Source: Basidiobolus meristosporus CBS 931.73 | Lineage: Eukaryota > Basidiobolomycota > Basidiobolomycetes > Basidiobolales > Basidiobolaceae | Reading direction: 5' to 3' | Length of the DNA: 49,613 bases | NCBI GenBank assembly: GCA_002104905.1 | Contig: MCFE01000652.1 | Location: 1 to 49,613 of the forward strand | Part shown: positions 19,284-30,148 of the stretch, piece after piece | Layout: each line of letters starts with the position of its first letter | Numbering within the stretch: position 1 is the first letter of the stretch | Position numbers and translations under genes: made by a program | Notes under the pieces: model-generated | Told to the model about the DNA's origin: nothing | The model's database searches: none | Seen by the model: the letters and a program-made list of their open reading frames with translations, nothing else

Positions 19284-20190
19284 CTGCTGCAGCAGATGAG
19301 AATATAGCAAAAGCAGCACCCCCTGCTGAAGTCCAGCAAGTGGCCATGATAATGCCATCACCACCTGTATTAGCAAGTATGTAGTCAGCTCATGCCAAAG
19401 CATCAAGGGGATAATGAGGTGCAGTGGCTGACAGGGTAGATTCAATGGGCCAGAGAAATCAGGACATAATCCAGAAGTAGGATGAGCAGACAAAAGGTGC
19501 AGAGCAAGCAATATCCCAGGTAGAGAAAGCAATATCTTTGCTGCAAAGAAGGAACTCAAGTAGCCCAAAGTCACAGCCAAGAATTAAGCCATTTCCTAAT
19601 GTAACAGCAGAGGAACATTGCATGGTCTTTGAAGCATAACACCAGTGCACAAAGATAAAGTCTACAAAAAACTCAACACAGTGTGGGAGGGAGAGAATGT
19701 AGTGTTTATACCAAAGCTTAAAAATCTGAAGACATTGTAGATCCATTAAGCTGTTGAGTGCAATGATGAAGAGTGAGCTAATACTCAGGAGGCCAGTAGA
19801 AGTCTGGCACACCAACACTTTAGGGCCAACATACCATGGGACCATCAGCAACTCAAGGCCAAGTAGAGTGTGCTTGACTTGTTCAATGAGCATTATACTG
19901 GATTCAAATAAGCAAATGGATTCTGGGCTAGCATTGATATACTGAGAGAGCATCTCAAGAATAGTAGATAATATCAGAGGCAGAAGAATAACAATGTAAT
20001 GGCTAAAAACCAGCAGCTTTGTCAAGTGCCTGTTACAACAAGGGCTAAAAGCTCCATACAAGCATCAAAGAGATATCAGGAAGCTGGAAGAGTGCTAATC
20101 AGGGACAAGCAGGCTGTCACAGATGCACAAGCACATCATTTATCGAGGAAAAGTCTGGATCCACTAAAGAAGCACTCAGTCAAAGTAGCA
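19284..20190 (+). other. Unrecognised decayed coding-like sequence
   Basis: No match to any other repeat in this window. In the first plus frame, fragments read like one protein broken by about ten stops: a Ser/Gln-rich helical stretch near 19450-19560 (EQAISQVEKAISLLQRRNS), then VEVWHTNTLGPTYHG and SRVCLTCSMSIILDS near 19790-19910. A minus frame 20061-19459 (200 aa, hydrophobic) is also open, but its composition looks like an antisense shadow. It may be the second gene of the Tnp2 element, a gag of another family, or a host remnant. No function assigned. Confidence 0.3.
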
Positions 20191-20192
20191 GT

Positions 20193-21719
20193 GTGCTTAG
20201 GATGTGCATTGACTACAGAGCCCCCAACTCAGTTACTGTGAAGAATAAGTACTTTATACCTTGGATTGATGAGCTTTTGGACCAACTCAATGGAGCCACT
20301 ATACTCAGCAAGATTGACCTCATGTCAGGATACAATCAGATTAGAGTGAAACCAGAAGACATCCTTAAGACAGCATTCAGGTCTAGATACAGACACTACA
20401 AGTACTTAGTCATGAGCTTTAGCCTTACCAATGCCCCTGCAACCTTCATGACCATGATTCAAACAGTTGTCCAGAAGTTCTTAGACAAGTTTGTTGATAT
20501 ATACATAGACATCATTTTGATTTTCATCAAGACAGAAGAGGATCACTTGGTGCACATTGAAACAGTCTTGAAAAGCTAAGAGAGAACAAGCTATAAGGTA
20601 AGCTAGCAAAGTATGAATTCTTGAAGGTACATGTTGAATAGCTGGGTCACATATTAAGCAGTACAGGAGTGACCTTAGTCCCTAACAAGGTTGAAGTCAT
20701 CAAGAATCTGGAGCAGCCCTGTAGCATATCAGAACTCAGATACTTCTTGGAATGGTTTCCTATTATTGGAGATTTGTCAAGTCCTTTGCAAATATTGCAG
20801 CCCATTTAACTGATATTCTCAAGAAAGATTACACCTTGAAGTGGGACATAGCCTGTGATACTGCCTTTAAGATGCTCAAGAATGAACTTGCTAAGCTGCC
20901 AAGCTTAAGAATCTCAGACTTCAGAAGAAAGTTTGTTCTGTATACATATGCTTAAGACTATGCAATTGGTGGAGTGCTGAGCCAAGAACATAAGGGAAAG
21001 GACTACCTAGTTGCCATTGAGTCCATGATATTGAACTCAACAGAACAAAACTATCTAGTGCATGAGAAGGAGATGCTTGCAATAATACACTGCTTGAAGA
21101 CATGGAGATGCTATATTAAAGGAGCCAAGTGCACTGAGAAGACTGAACACGCCTCACTCAAGTGTATATTTACTTAGAAGGTACTGTACATTTGAATGGC
21201 AAGATGGAGTGAATACACTCAGCAATTTGACTTGGAGATTGTCTACTGCCCTGGGAAAAACAGCATGGTTGCTGATGTCTTAGCCAGACAAGAACAAGTT
21301 GGACAACTCAGCTTAGTGCATGAATCAGATTGGCTTAACTTATTTCCAAAGTACTTAGAAGACCAAGCCATTCCTAATGATGTAGATGTGGAGATCAAGG
21401 AGATAATCCAGGATGAAGCCAGCAAAACTGCAGTATATGATGAAACACTTTACCAAATTGCTGATGGAAGCCCTATTGCCTATTGCCCTTTTGTTGCTTG
21501 CCTGAATTTAATACATAAGCTACACATTGAATATGGACATCTAGGAACTAAAGGAACCTAAAGTCTTGCAAAATCCAGTGCATAGTGGCCCAGAATGAAA
21601 CAAGATATTGCAAAGCAAGTGAAAAATTCCCTAATTGCCAAATCAACCCAGGCCAATCAAAGAGAATTCCTGAGTTTTTTCCCTTGGAGCCTGTAAGACC
21701 ATTTGAGAGATGGTGTATA
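20193..21719 (+). pseudogene. Gyp-2 RT, RNase H and integrase zinc finger
   Basis: RT frame 20193-20579: MCIDYRAPNSVT, then KIDLMSGYNQIRV and FSLTNAPATFMTMIQ. The catalytic box reads YIDIILIF, so the second Asp of YxDD is replaced by Ile. The connection (20580-20750) is shattered by stops. RNase H (20752-21290) has lost its first Asp block (LYTYA followed by a stop, for LxTDAS) but keeps VHEKEMLAIIH and VADVLARQEQ. The integrase HHCC finger (21500-21650) keeps HKLHIEYGHLG; the CC half is frame-shifted. Confidence 0.82.
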
Positions 21720-22065
21720 TGTTGTAAAAATTTGTAATTCCACCTAAATATTCACCTAACTTAGTCACTTAAATCATTACCCTCAATTTCTAGAGAATAC
21801 TGATCAAATTCCCTGTTGGGATTTACTTAGAACATTTTCACCAAAATACCAGATACCCAGAACATGAGAATTCTCAAAGTTGTCCAAACAGCCCCAACCT
21901 TTGCACACATGTTCTTGGAGCCTTCCTTAACCTATTCTATGTGTTTGTAATGCCAAGACCAGGTAAAAGTATAAATACTACTTTACATTCAATAAATCAA
22001 TAGTGAAACCACATAATCTACTTATTCTCCCAATGACTTCCAATATCTCCAAGACTTTTACAACA
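21720..22065 (+). repeat. CopA-2 5' LTR
   Basis: 346 bp, TGTTGTAAAAATTTG to CTTTTACAACA. TATAAATAC at 21970-21978 and AATAAA at about 21990 give the expected U3/R/U5 layout. Confidence 0.9.
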
Positions 22066-22350
22066 GGCTATGTGCCCCAAGCTGTCACTCTCTGAAATGT
22101 TGACTACTGCTATTACTGGAATTTTTCCCTCTGCAGAAAAGTTGAATTGATCTAATTACCAAGTGTGGAAGGTGAAAATGACAATGCTGCTTCACAAAAG
22201 AGGCCTTTGGGATATTGTCATGGAAGAAGAATGCCCTCCTAAAATGTGGGAGAAGAAGCCTTAAAGTACCAGAAGAAAGAATAAAGTGCCTTCAACTACA
22301 TTTGCCTTAATGTGAAAGACAAATTGCTAATTCAATGCCCAAGAGCAAAA
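21720..22350 (+). mobile_element. CopA-2, truncated copia (5' LTR plus gag start)
   Basis: A complete 5' LTR (21720-22065), PBS-like GGCTATGTGCCCC (22066-22078) and about 270 bp of gag, from the ATG at 22099 (MLTTAITGIFPSAEK) to about 22350, where Gyp-2 resumes at ttattggaagactgcc. It shares with CopA-3 several private changes (stop after AEKLN, frameshift near CPPKMW, altered PBS), so the two are sister copies. No 3' part and no clear target duplication. Confidence 0.88.
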
Positions 22351-22355
22351 TAACA

Positions 22356-23022
22356 TTATTGGAAGACTGCCAACCACCAGGAAATGCAGCATTTGGACTT
22401 TAGTAGCAATTGATCATGTCACAAAATGACCAGTGGCTAAAGCTGTACCTGTAGCCAGTGAACAAGAAGCTGCAAGTTTCATCTACCAAGAGATCCATAT
22501 GAAGCTTGGATGCCCTGTAAAGATTTATGTAACAGAGGAGCAAGCTTTATGGTAAAGACATTGAAAGCTTATCTAGAATTGCAGCATATCAAACACTTGA
22601 AAGCCTTGGCATATCACCCTAGAACTAATGGAATTGCCAAGCAGTTTAGTGGTTTATTTGGGAAAATGCTGACCAAGTTTGCAAATGGAGCTGTCAGTAG
22701 ATGGAATGAGTATATAGACTAAGCCCTTTCTGCATGTAGAGTTGGAATACACAACACCACCTAACAATTTAACTTGGTGTATGCATGTGAACCAAAGATA
22801 GCAGAAGATCTCACACAACCAAAATTTACAGATGCCTTAGAAGATGAATTCAGTCAGCCAAGCAGACACCACCAGATGGAACAAATACATCAGGAGGCAC
22901 AGGCCAGAGAACATCAAAGTGCAGAAAAGATGAAGCAGGGATTTGGTAAGACTATATTACCAGTAGCATTGACAGTTGGGAACTTTATATTGCTGAGAAA
23001 CAACACTTGGGAGAAGTTGTAA
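22356..23022 (+). pseudogene. Gyp-2 integrase core and C-terminus
   Basis: 22356-22500 carries the first catalytic region (VAIDHVTK..AKAV in the family) with stops. 22510-22722 has NRGASFMVKTLKAYL and LKALAYHPRTNGIAKQFSG, where the expected catalytic Glu of NGxxER is Lys. 22774-23022 carries the downstream part (LTVGNFILLRNNTWEKL) and stops before the GPY/F module. Confidence 0.8.
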
Positions 23023-23029
23023 AACTTAT

Positions 23030-23427
23030 GGCAAAGACATTGAAACTTATCCAGAAATGCAGCAGACCACACACTTGAAAACCTTGGCATATCCCCCTAG
23101 AACTAATGAAGTCACTGTGTAGTTTAATGGATTATTTGGAAAAATGCTGACCAGGTTTGCAAATGGGGCTGACAGCAGAAGGTATGATTATATAGACCAA
23201 GCACTTTTTGCTTGCAGAATTAGAGTGCACAATACCACCCAATAATTGCCACTTTTCTTGGTGTATAGATGTAAACCAAGAATTCCGGGAGATCTCACAC
23301 TACTAAAGCTTACAGAACTCTTAGAAGATGAACTCAGTCAGCTAAGTAGGCACCAGCTACTGGAACAAAGACATTAAGAGGCACAGGCCAAAGTATCTCA
23401 AAGTGCAAAAAAGATGAAGCAACCAAC
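23030..23427 (+). pseudogene. Second, tandem copy of the Gyp-2 integrase C-terminal region
   Basis: Repeats the 22545-22940 segment (gcaaagacattgaaactta, LKTLAYPPRTNE, then the LTLLKLTELLEDELSQ-like block) with independent mutations and stops. It joins the first copy at NTWEKL. It ends at gatgaagcaacc, followed by LTR sequence. Confidence 0.8.
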
Positions 23428-23523
23428 ATTAAGAAATGTAATTAGTCAGCAATTGATCTGGCAAAATGTATATAAGGAGCTGTTGGAATGTTGATAAAAA
23501 TCAGTTCAAGTTTTAGTGAATTC
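23425..23523 (+). repeat. Gyp LTR internal fragment
   Basis: About 100 bp matching the TATA-to-U5 part of the Gyp LTR (gtatataaggagctg, ataaaaatcagttcaag). It ends at gaattca without the LTR terminus and passes into a CopB LTR fragment. Confidence 0.8.
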
Positions 23524-23590
23524 AAGGATCAGTAAGAAGGTGGCAACATTATGGCTGCAAATGAATTCTAAAGTAGCCAATACTAGTCCA
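23524..23590 (-). repeat. CopB-type LTR fragment, left of CopA-3
   Basis: Matches 16827-16895 of the CopB-2 LTR (ggatca..agaaggtggcaa). The remainder of the same LTR continues at 28299 beyond CopA-3, with gtcca/gttca as the probable target duplication. Confidence 0.7.
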
Positions 23591-23938
23591 TGTTGTAAGA
23601 GTCTTGGAGATATTGGAAGTCATTAGCAGAACATGTAGATTATGTGGTTTTACTTCATGATTTATTGAATGCAAAAGTAGTATTTATACTTTTACATGGT
23701 ATTGTCATAATAAGCATGTAGAATAGGTTGAAGAGGGTCCCAAGAACATGTGTGCAATGCTTGGGGCTGTTTGGGCAACTTCAAGAATTTTCATGTTCTG
23801 GGTACCTGGTATTTTGGTAAAAATATTCTAAGTAAATCCCGACAGAGAATTTGGTCAGTATTCTCCAGGATTCAAAGGTAATGATCTAAGTGACTAAGTT
23901 AGGTAAATATTTAGGTGGATTTACAAATTTTTACAACA
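23591..23938 (-). repeat. CopA-3 3' LTR
   Basis: 348 bp, plus-strand ends tgttgtaagag and ttttacaaca. Pairs with 27953-28298. Confidence 0.92.
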
Positions 23939-26900
23939 CTCCCACTCAGCCAAATGTACATACTGACCAGTCCTAATTTTGACCTAAGATACTCAAACTT
24001 GTCTCTAGCTAATAGTTTGGTAAATATGTCTGCAATCATTTCATCTGTAGGACAGTAAACTAAGCTAACTAAGTAATTCTCTATAGCTTCACTTATGAGA
24101 TGATGTCTAATATCTATGTGCTTGGTTCTAGCATGACAAGTTGGATTTATACATATTTGTATACATATTTGATTATCTTGAAATAAAGTAATAGGCATTT
24201 TTTAACATAGGCCAAAATCTGTAAAAAGCTTTCTTAACCACATTGCTTCTTTTGTAGCGTCACAGGCTGCCATATACTCTGCCTCTGTGGTAGAAAGTGC
24301 TACAGTTGGTTGCTTTCTTGGGTTCCATGAAATTGCTCCTTTACAGTAAAAAAGGTGTATCCTGTGGTGGATCTTCTGTCTTGCAAATTTTGTTCCCAAT
24401 CTGCATCAGAGTATCCCACAAGGTCCTGTTCTGAATTGTTATAAGTGTATCTTAAGCAGATATCAGCAGTTCCCTTTAGGTATCTAAAAATCTGCTTAAC
24501 TGCTGCAATATGATCAGATCCATAGTTCTGATTATGTTGGCTGACAACTCCCACTGAATGTGAGATATCTGAACGGGTTCTAAGCATGATATACATCAGA
24601 CTGCCAACCATAGACTGATAAGGAAAGTCAGGGCTTCCAGATGGCACCAAGCTCTCTTGATTTGTTTGAATTTTGATGAAGTTAAGCTTTGTCTCCATTG
24701 GGGTAGCTGCTGGTTTACAGTCCTCCATTTGGTACTTCTTTAGTATATCTTGAATATACTTGGATTGGCTTAGGGTGATAGTTTGGGTACTTCTGTCTAT
24801 GGAGAGCTTAATCCCTAAGTAGTAACTGAGTTCTCCTAGATCAGACATCATGAACTCCTTAGATAGGCTGGATTGAGTCTCTTCCAATAATTCTAGGTAA
24901 TTGGCAGCTATAGTAAAATCATCAACATATAAAGCTGACAGCACTGGATTTGCTCTATCTGGCTTATAGTATATACTATAGTCAGCATTACTCCTTTTGA
25001 AACTCCAAGATTGCAAATAAAAGTCTATCTTGCAATTCCAGGCTCTTGGTGATTGTTTAGGACCATATAGTGACTTTTTAAGCTTGCAGACCAAATTGGG
25101 TTATCTTGGTCGGCAATCCCATCAGGCTGGTTTTTATACACATCCTCATCAAGTTCTCCATTCCAAAATGCAGTTTTTACATCCATTTGATGTATAAAAA
25201 ACTTATATCTGGCTTCAATAGCCAATATTAATCAGATGGAATTAAACTTGGCCACCAGTGCAAAGGTCACAGTATAGTCAAGTCTTTTTGTTTGAGAGTA
25301 TCCTTTGGCCACAAGTCTTGCTTTATATCTTTCAACTGTACCATCAGCCTTGTATTTTGTCTTGAAGACCCATCTGCATCCAATTGATTTTTGGTTGATT
25401 GGTAATTTAACCAAGTCCCAAGTTTGATTTTCCAGCAGGGCCTGATATTCCTCAGTCATTGCAGATCTCCAAAAGTTTGTCTGAGGGCTATTTGGGGCCT
25501 CTTTTACAGTCTGGGATTTATCAACATAGACAGAATAGGCATAGGCTAAGTTTGAGCCCTTATTGATATAGTAGTTTGGGCTATTTCTTATCTAATTGGA
25601 TCTCCTGGCATTTGATACTGGAATGATCACTTCTGGGATATTCCTGGGCACAGATTCTGGCTGAACCATAGCTGTAGAGTCCTCTGGAGTGAAAAAATTT
25701 TCATTGTTTTGCTCTGATTCAATCCTGATAATTGGTGGACTTGAGATGAGATTTTTGTCATCATCTGATGGCATTTTTTGTGAAAATTCTGAGTTTTCAT
25801 CAAACAACACATCCCTGAACTTGATTAGCTTCTTTGATTTGGTATTGTAGAATCTGTATACTTTACTCTCATTGCAGTAACCCAAAAATATGCATTTTAC
25901 ACTGTTTGGTTCAAATTTTGACTGATTTCTGGGCAGTATCTTGGCATATGCTGTATACGCAAATATTCTTATATGTTCTGCACTTGGTCTGTGGCCATAC
26001 CATGCTTCAAATGGAGTAGAATTACAAAGTATTCTGTTGTAATTCCTATTTTAAGGTATACAGCTATGGCAACTGATTCCTCCCAAAAATCATAGGATAA
26101 TTTTTGATCATGGACCATAGATCTTGCCATATCAATTATTGATCTGTTTGCACATTCTGCAATCCCATTTTGCTGTGGGGAGTATGGTACAGTAGTTGCT
26201 TGCTTTATCCCTTTAATCTTGCATAAGTGGATGAAGAGTTTTGAGGTATATTCTCCACCATTGTCAGTGTATATTTTCTTGATTTTTTCACCAGTTTCTC
26301 TCTCCACCATGGCTTTAAACTCCCTGAGCTTAGACAGAGCTTCTTTCTTTCTCTCCATGAAGTAGACCCATGTGTATCTTGTATAATCATCAATAAAGTT
26401 GATCAAAAACTTCATCCCACCTAAGGATAAATTTTGCATAGGTCCACACAGACCTGAGTGTATGAGATCTAATTTTTTCTTAGTCTTGATTAACCCAGAG
26501 CCCTTGAATGGTTGTCTGGCTTGTTTCCCATAAATGCAGGCTTTACAGTACTCTACATTAGCTGGGGGATCAATTTTTACTCCAGAAATTAGCTGATCTT
26601 TGATCATTTTGTGCAAATAATCAAAATTGATGTGCCCAAATCTCCTGTGCCAAAGCATTGGTGTTTCTTCATATAAGTCACTAATATTGGCTTCCAAATA
26701 TGATGGAATATAAGTCAACTTCTGTAGATTCTGATCTCTGATACCCAAAGCAGTATGAGCACCATTTTGATCAGTGATCTTGCATCCCAAATTGTCAAAG
26801 CTGAAATTGAGTCCTTCTGCTGTGGCCTTGCTTACAGATAGTAGGTTCTTGGCTATTTCTGGTACATAGAGTACTTCTTTAAAGGTCAGTGTATGGCTTC

Positions 26901-27921
26901 CTTCAATGCTTCTTATGTTTACTTGCATAGTTCCTTCTCTCACTGCATCAAGTATTCTATTGTCACCCATGAAACTTTCTTAATTGTAATTTCTTGATAT
27001 CAGGTAAAAAGTTCTTTTTGGTGTGTAAGTGTTGAGATGCTCCAGGGTCAATATACCACGTCTGAGAATCCTTGTTTGTGGTCATATTTAGTGCAGATAT
27101 GAATAGTCTATCTTCAGTTGTTGCAGCATTTCCATATTCTGGCTTTTTCTGCTGAATATCTTTCTTTTTAAAGCACCGTTCTGATGTGTGTCCTTTCCTT
27201 TTGCAGTAGTTGCAAAACAGGCTGCTGTTGCCTTTGTAGGGCCATGAGTACCTGCTATATTGGCTATCATTGCTTATTAAAGCATTTTCTTCTTCCTTGT
27301 TATTGGTGCTTGATTTTCTTAATTGTTCATCCAGGGGCCTTCCATATATGTAATCTAAGGTCAAATCTTCAGTTCTGGACTCTAGGGCTGATACAAGGCC
27401 TTGAAACTTGTCTGTCAGGCTATTCAGGATGGTAACTATCACATCCTCATCAGTAGTTGGTATATCCACAGATTCCATCTCATCTAACAGCAGGGTAATT
27501 CTGTTAATTAGATTGTTCATTTCTTCTCCTGGCAGCATCATTGTATTAAAGAATTTTTGTCTCAGATGCATTTTCTGAGCAGCTGAAAATGACTGGTAGG
27601 TGTCTTCTAATGCCTTCCAGGCATTCTTTGTTGTTTTTGCTCTTGAGCATTGAATTAGCATTTTGTCTTTCACATTAAGGCAAATGTAGTTGAAGGCACC
27701 TTATTCTTTCTAGGCAATTGCAGTTAAAGGCACTTTGTTCTTTCTTCTGGTACTTTAGGCTTCTTCTCCCACATTTTAGGAGGGCATTCTTCTTCCATGA
27801 CAATATCCCAAAGGCCTCTTTTGTGAAGCAGCATCTTCATTTTCACCATCCACACTTGGTAATTAGATCAATTCAACTTTTCTGCAGAGGGAAAAATTCC
27901 AGTAATAGCAGTAGTCAACAT
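23911..27921 (-). pseudogene. CopA-3 gag-pol polyprotein
   Basis: The gag start ATG at 27921 is followed by a stop, frameshifts and a short duplicated segment (27670-27760). Gag is open at 27673-26963 with the CCHC knuckle CNYCKRKGHTSERC. Protease reads WYIDPGASQ (DSG changed to DPG) and then shifts frame. Frame 26970-25969 holds GAG-pre-IN and integrase; the first catalytic Asp block reads HSGLCGP instead of HSDLCGP, while YTDNGGEY and SPQQNGIAE are kept. Linker 25885-25592; RT entry 25459-25232 (GCRWVFKTKYKADG), 25225-25025 (HQMDVKTAFWNGEL), and 25094-24300 with an intact YVDD box and RNase H GYSDADW. 24399-24202 has STTEAEY, 24198-23911 the RNase H end. It has several frameshifts; the RT is the best preserved of the copia elements here. 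Confidence 0.92.
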
Positions 27922-27939
27922 TTCAGAGAGTGACAGCTT

Positions 27940-27952
27940 GGGGCACATAGCC
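27940..27952 (-). other. Degenerate primer-binding site of CopA-3
   Basis: GGCTATGTGCCCC in element sense, two changes from GGTTATGAGCCCC. The identical variant occurs in CopA-2, so it was inherited and did not arise twice. One change would disturb pairing opposite the universally conserved U33 of the tRNA. Confidence 0.7.
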
Positions 27953-28298
27953 TGTTGTAAAAGTCTTGGAGATATTGGAAGTCATTGGGAGAATAAGTAG
28001 ATTATGTGGTTTCACTATTGATTTATTGAATGTAAAGTAGTATTTATACTTTTACCTGGTCTTGGCATTACAAACACATAGAATAGGTTAAGGAAGGCTC
28101 CAAGAACATGTGTGCAAAGGTTGGGGCTGTTTGGACAACTTTGAGAATTCTCATGTTCTGGGTATCTGGTATTTTGGTGAAAATGTTCTAAGTAAATCCC
28201 AACAGGGAATTTGGTCAGTATTTTCTAGGATTTGAAGGTAATGATCTAAGTGACTAAGTTAGGTGAATATTTAAGTGGAATTACAAGTTCTTACAACA
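27953..28298 (-). repeat. CopA-3 5' LTR
   Basis: 346 bp, plus-strand ends tgttgtaaaagtcttgg and cttacaaca. In element sense it has TATAAATAC (plus strand agtatttatac near 28040). Very close to the CopA-2 LTR. Confidence 0.92.
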
Positions 28299-28600
28299 GT
28301 TCAGAGTTGCCAAGTGGACTTTTGCTGCTGGGTGATACCAAATAGCTTAATAGTTCAACAAATACTAGGTTCTTGGCTCTTTCTGATATAGAACACTTCT
28401 TTGATGGTAACTCTGTTAATTAGTGTACTACTTCTGAGGTTAACATGGCTTGTTCCCTCTCCAACTGCATCCAGTGTTCTGTTGTCACCCATGAAATCCT
28501 TGTAAGATGGAATTTTGTATAATTGGTAAAAAGCACTTCTTAGTGCATAATGTGTTGAGATGCCTCAGATACAATATACTACATCTAAGAATCCTTGTTT
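28299..28600 (-). mobile_element. CopB-type LTR end joined to a copia protease-linker fragment
   Basis: 28299-28363 completes the CopB LTR split by CopA-3 and ends ...tagttcaaca. Next, 28364-28600 matches, with divergence, the region just after protease of CopA (compare 3265-3510: the VLYVPEIAKNLLS segment and MGDDRTLDAVGEG). A normal element would show a polypurine tract or flank here, so this is a deletion junction or a chimera of two copia families. No open frame of note. Confidence 0.65.
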
Positions 28601-28959
28601 CCATCTTGTCAATGGGCCCCCATAAAAAACAACTTGATCCCACAGGCAAATTCAACCCAGTTCAACAGTCAGGATTTCACTATGAGGCTGTTGCAATGCT
28701 AGTGACTTGGAATTTGTAGCCCACTGTGTAATTGTACAGTAGGGTCCTGATGGTGTTTTACTAATTTTACTTCCAAATAATGTAGTGAACTTGGAGGTGT
28801 TTGAATGGCCTCTTGGTGAATTTATGTGACATTTTTACAGTCTTAATGTGGTCTATATCTATTTGAGCAGACCTAGTTGGCCAATACATGTGATTGCCTT
28901 ATGAAGCAAAAAGATTGATGATGTTTTGACAGCCACTATGGAGACCTCTGTTGGCAATA
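28601..28959 (-). mobile_element. Unassigned 100 bp, then Tnp2 outer-end fragment
   Basis: 28601-28699 matches nothing recognised. 28700-28959 aligns with the outer noncoding part of Tnp2 copies (33180-33410 in copy C): gtcctgatggtgttttactaatttt, the gccaatacatgtgattgcctta block and the acctctgttggcaata end. Noncoding, strongly diverged. Confidence 0.6.
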
Positions 28960-29422
28960 TGTTGGGAGTATGGTTTAGTAGGATAATAACAACACCCACT
29001 AACAGATATGCTCATTCCCTAATTTTCTACTTCCCTATTTTCCCACTACCCTTATTACAACTTATTTCACTTATCTAATGCTGCTCAGCCCTATCCCATA
29101 GGCCTGCCTACCATCACACCTGCTTAGTTTATTGGATAGATTATTCCTCACTTAATGTATGATTACTGGATGGAAGTGCTTCTATAATATGCAGTACCTA
29201 TACACCCTATAAAAATCTTAAACTTAGAACTCAACAGATTTTTATACTGCTGGCATTCTAATGGTAATTTGCTGGTTATCAGCTGCTGTTTTTGGTTCAA
29301 ATTTCTGATGCTATTTTGGATGTAAGTAATGAACAGCTAATTACCAAACTTGGCCTGGATACTAGTTAGCCTAGTCTCCTACTGAAGAGCTTGTTTGCTT
29401 GCCAGCCCAGCTGCTAACAACA
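28960..29422 (+). repeat. Putative solo LTR of an additional retrotransposon family
   Basis: 463 bp starting TGTTGGGAGTATGG and ending GCTAACAACA. A TATAAAAAT box near 29208 gives the layout of an LTR in plus orientation. It separates a Tnp2 fragment on the left from Gyp-3 integrase on the right. The flanking pentamers (caata, gagat) do not match, so a target duplication is not evident. No second copy in the window. Boundaries and identity are inferred from terminal motifs only. Confidence 0.45.
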
Positions 29423-30148
29423 GAGATATTTGCTGCATTTCTAGATAAGTTTCAATGTCTTTGCCATAGGTTTTACTCCTCCATCAGGTAAAATTTTTAC
29501 AGGGTATCCAAACTACACAAGGATCTTGTGGTAGATGAAACTTGCAGCTTCTTGCTCACTGGTTTCAGGTACAGCTTTAGCAGCTTGCTAATTTGTGGCA
29601 TGGTCAATTGCTACTAGTATCCAATAGTTGAGTTTCCTGGTGGTTGGCAGTCTTCCAATAAAGTCAATACCTCATCTCTCAAATGGCCTTACAGGCTCCT
29701 AGGGAAAAAGCTCGAGAATTCTCTTTGGTGGGCCTGGGTTGATTTGGCAATTGGGACATGGTTTCACTAGCTTCTTGATATCTTGTATCATTCTGGGCCA
29801 CCATGCTCTAGCTTTTACAAGACTTTAGGTTCCTTTAGTTCCAAGATGTCCATATTCAGTGTGTAGCTTATATATTAGATTCAGGCAAGCAACATAAGGG
29901 CAATAGGCAATAGGGCTTTCATCAATAATTTGATAGAGTGTTTCATCCTATACTACAGATTTTCTGGCTTCATCCTGGATTATCTTCTTGATCTCTATAT
30001 CTACATCATTAGGAATGGCTTGGTCCTCCAAGTACTTTGGTAATAAGCTAGGCCAATCTAATTCATGTACTAAGCTGAGTTGTGCAACTTGTTCTAGTCT
30101 TGATAAGGCATCAGCAACCATGTTGTATTTCCCAGGGCAGCAGACAAT
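29423..30148 (-). pseudogene. Gyp-3 RNase H end and integrase
   Basis: Continues RNase H after the MITE (PGKYNMVADALSRLEQ, 30140-30080) and the linker to 29948. Integrase zinc finger at about 29900-29750 (YKLHTEYGHLG, CPNCQINPG). The core at 29690-29460 has GIDFIGRLP, VAIDHATN and LPDGG, so the two Asp regions can be seen, with several TAG/TGA codons. It ends near the ALxYHP region, before the catalytic Glu. Confidence 0.8.

Larger units (their letters stand above)
20191..23523 (+). mobile_element. Gyp-2, Ty3/gypsy fragment interrupted by CopA-2
   Basis: Plus-strand gypsy copy that begins abruptly inside RT (about 20191) and runs through RNase H and integrase to a 3' LTR piece (23425-23523). 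Gag and protease are missing. CopA-2 (21720-22350) interrupts it between the integrase zinc finger and the integrase core, and the integrase C-terminal region is duplicated in tandem. Confidence 0.85.
23591..28298 (-). mobile_element. CopA-3, near full-length Ty1/copia retrotransposon
   Basis: 4.71-kb minus-strand element with 3' LTR 23591-23938, pol, gag and 5' LTR 27953-28298. The degenerate PBS is at 27940-27952. The polypurine tract, in element sense right before the 3' LTR, is the complement of ctcccactcagcc at 23939-23951. It is flanked by gtcca (23586-23590) and gttca (28299-28303), a 5-bp duplication with one C/T change. It is inserted in a CopB LTR. Confidence 0.93.

Noticed and set aside
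19459-20061. 200-aa minus-strand hydrophobic frame resembling a membrane protein
   Set aside because: Composition (Leu, Cys, Ser rich) is what antisense of Gln/Lys/Glu-rich text gives. No repeat of the frame elsewhere and no homologue recognised. Kept only as part of an unassigned region.
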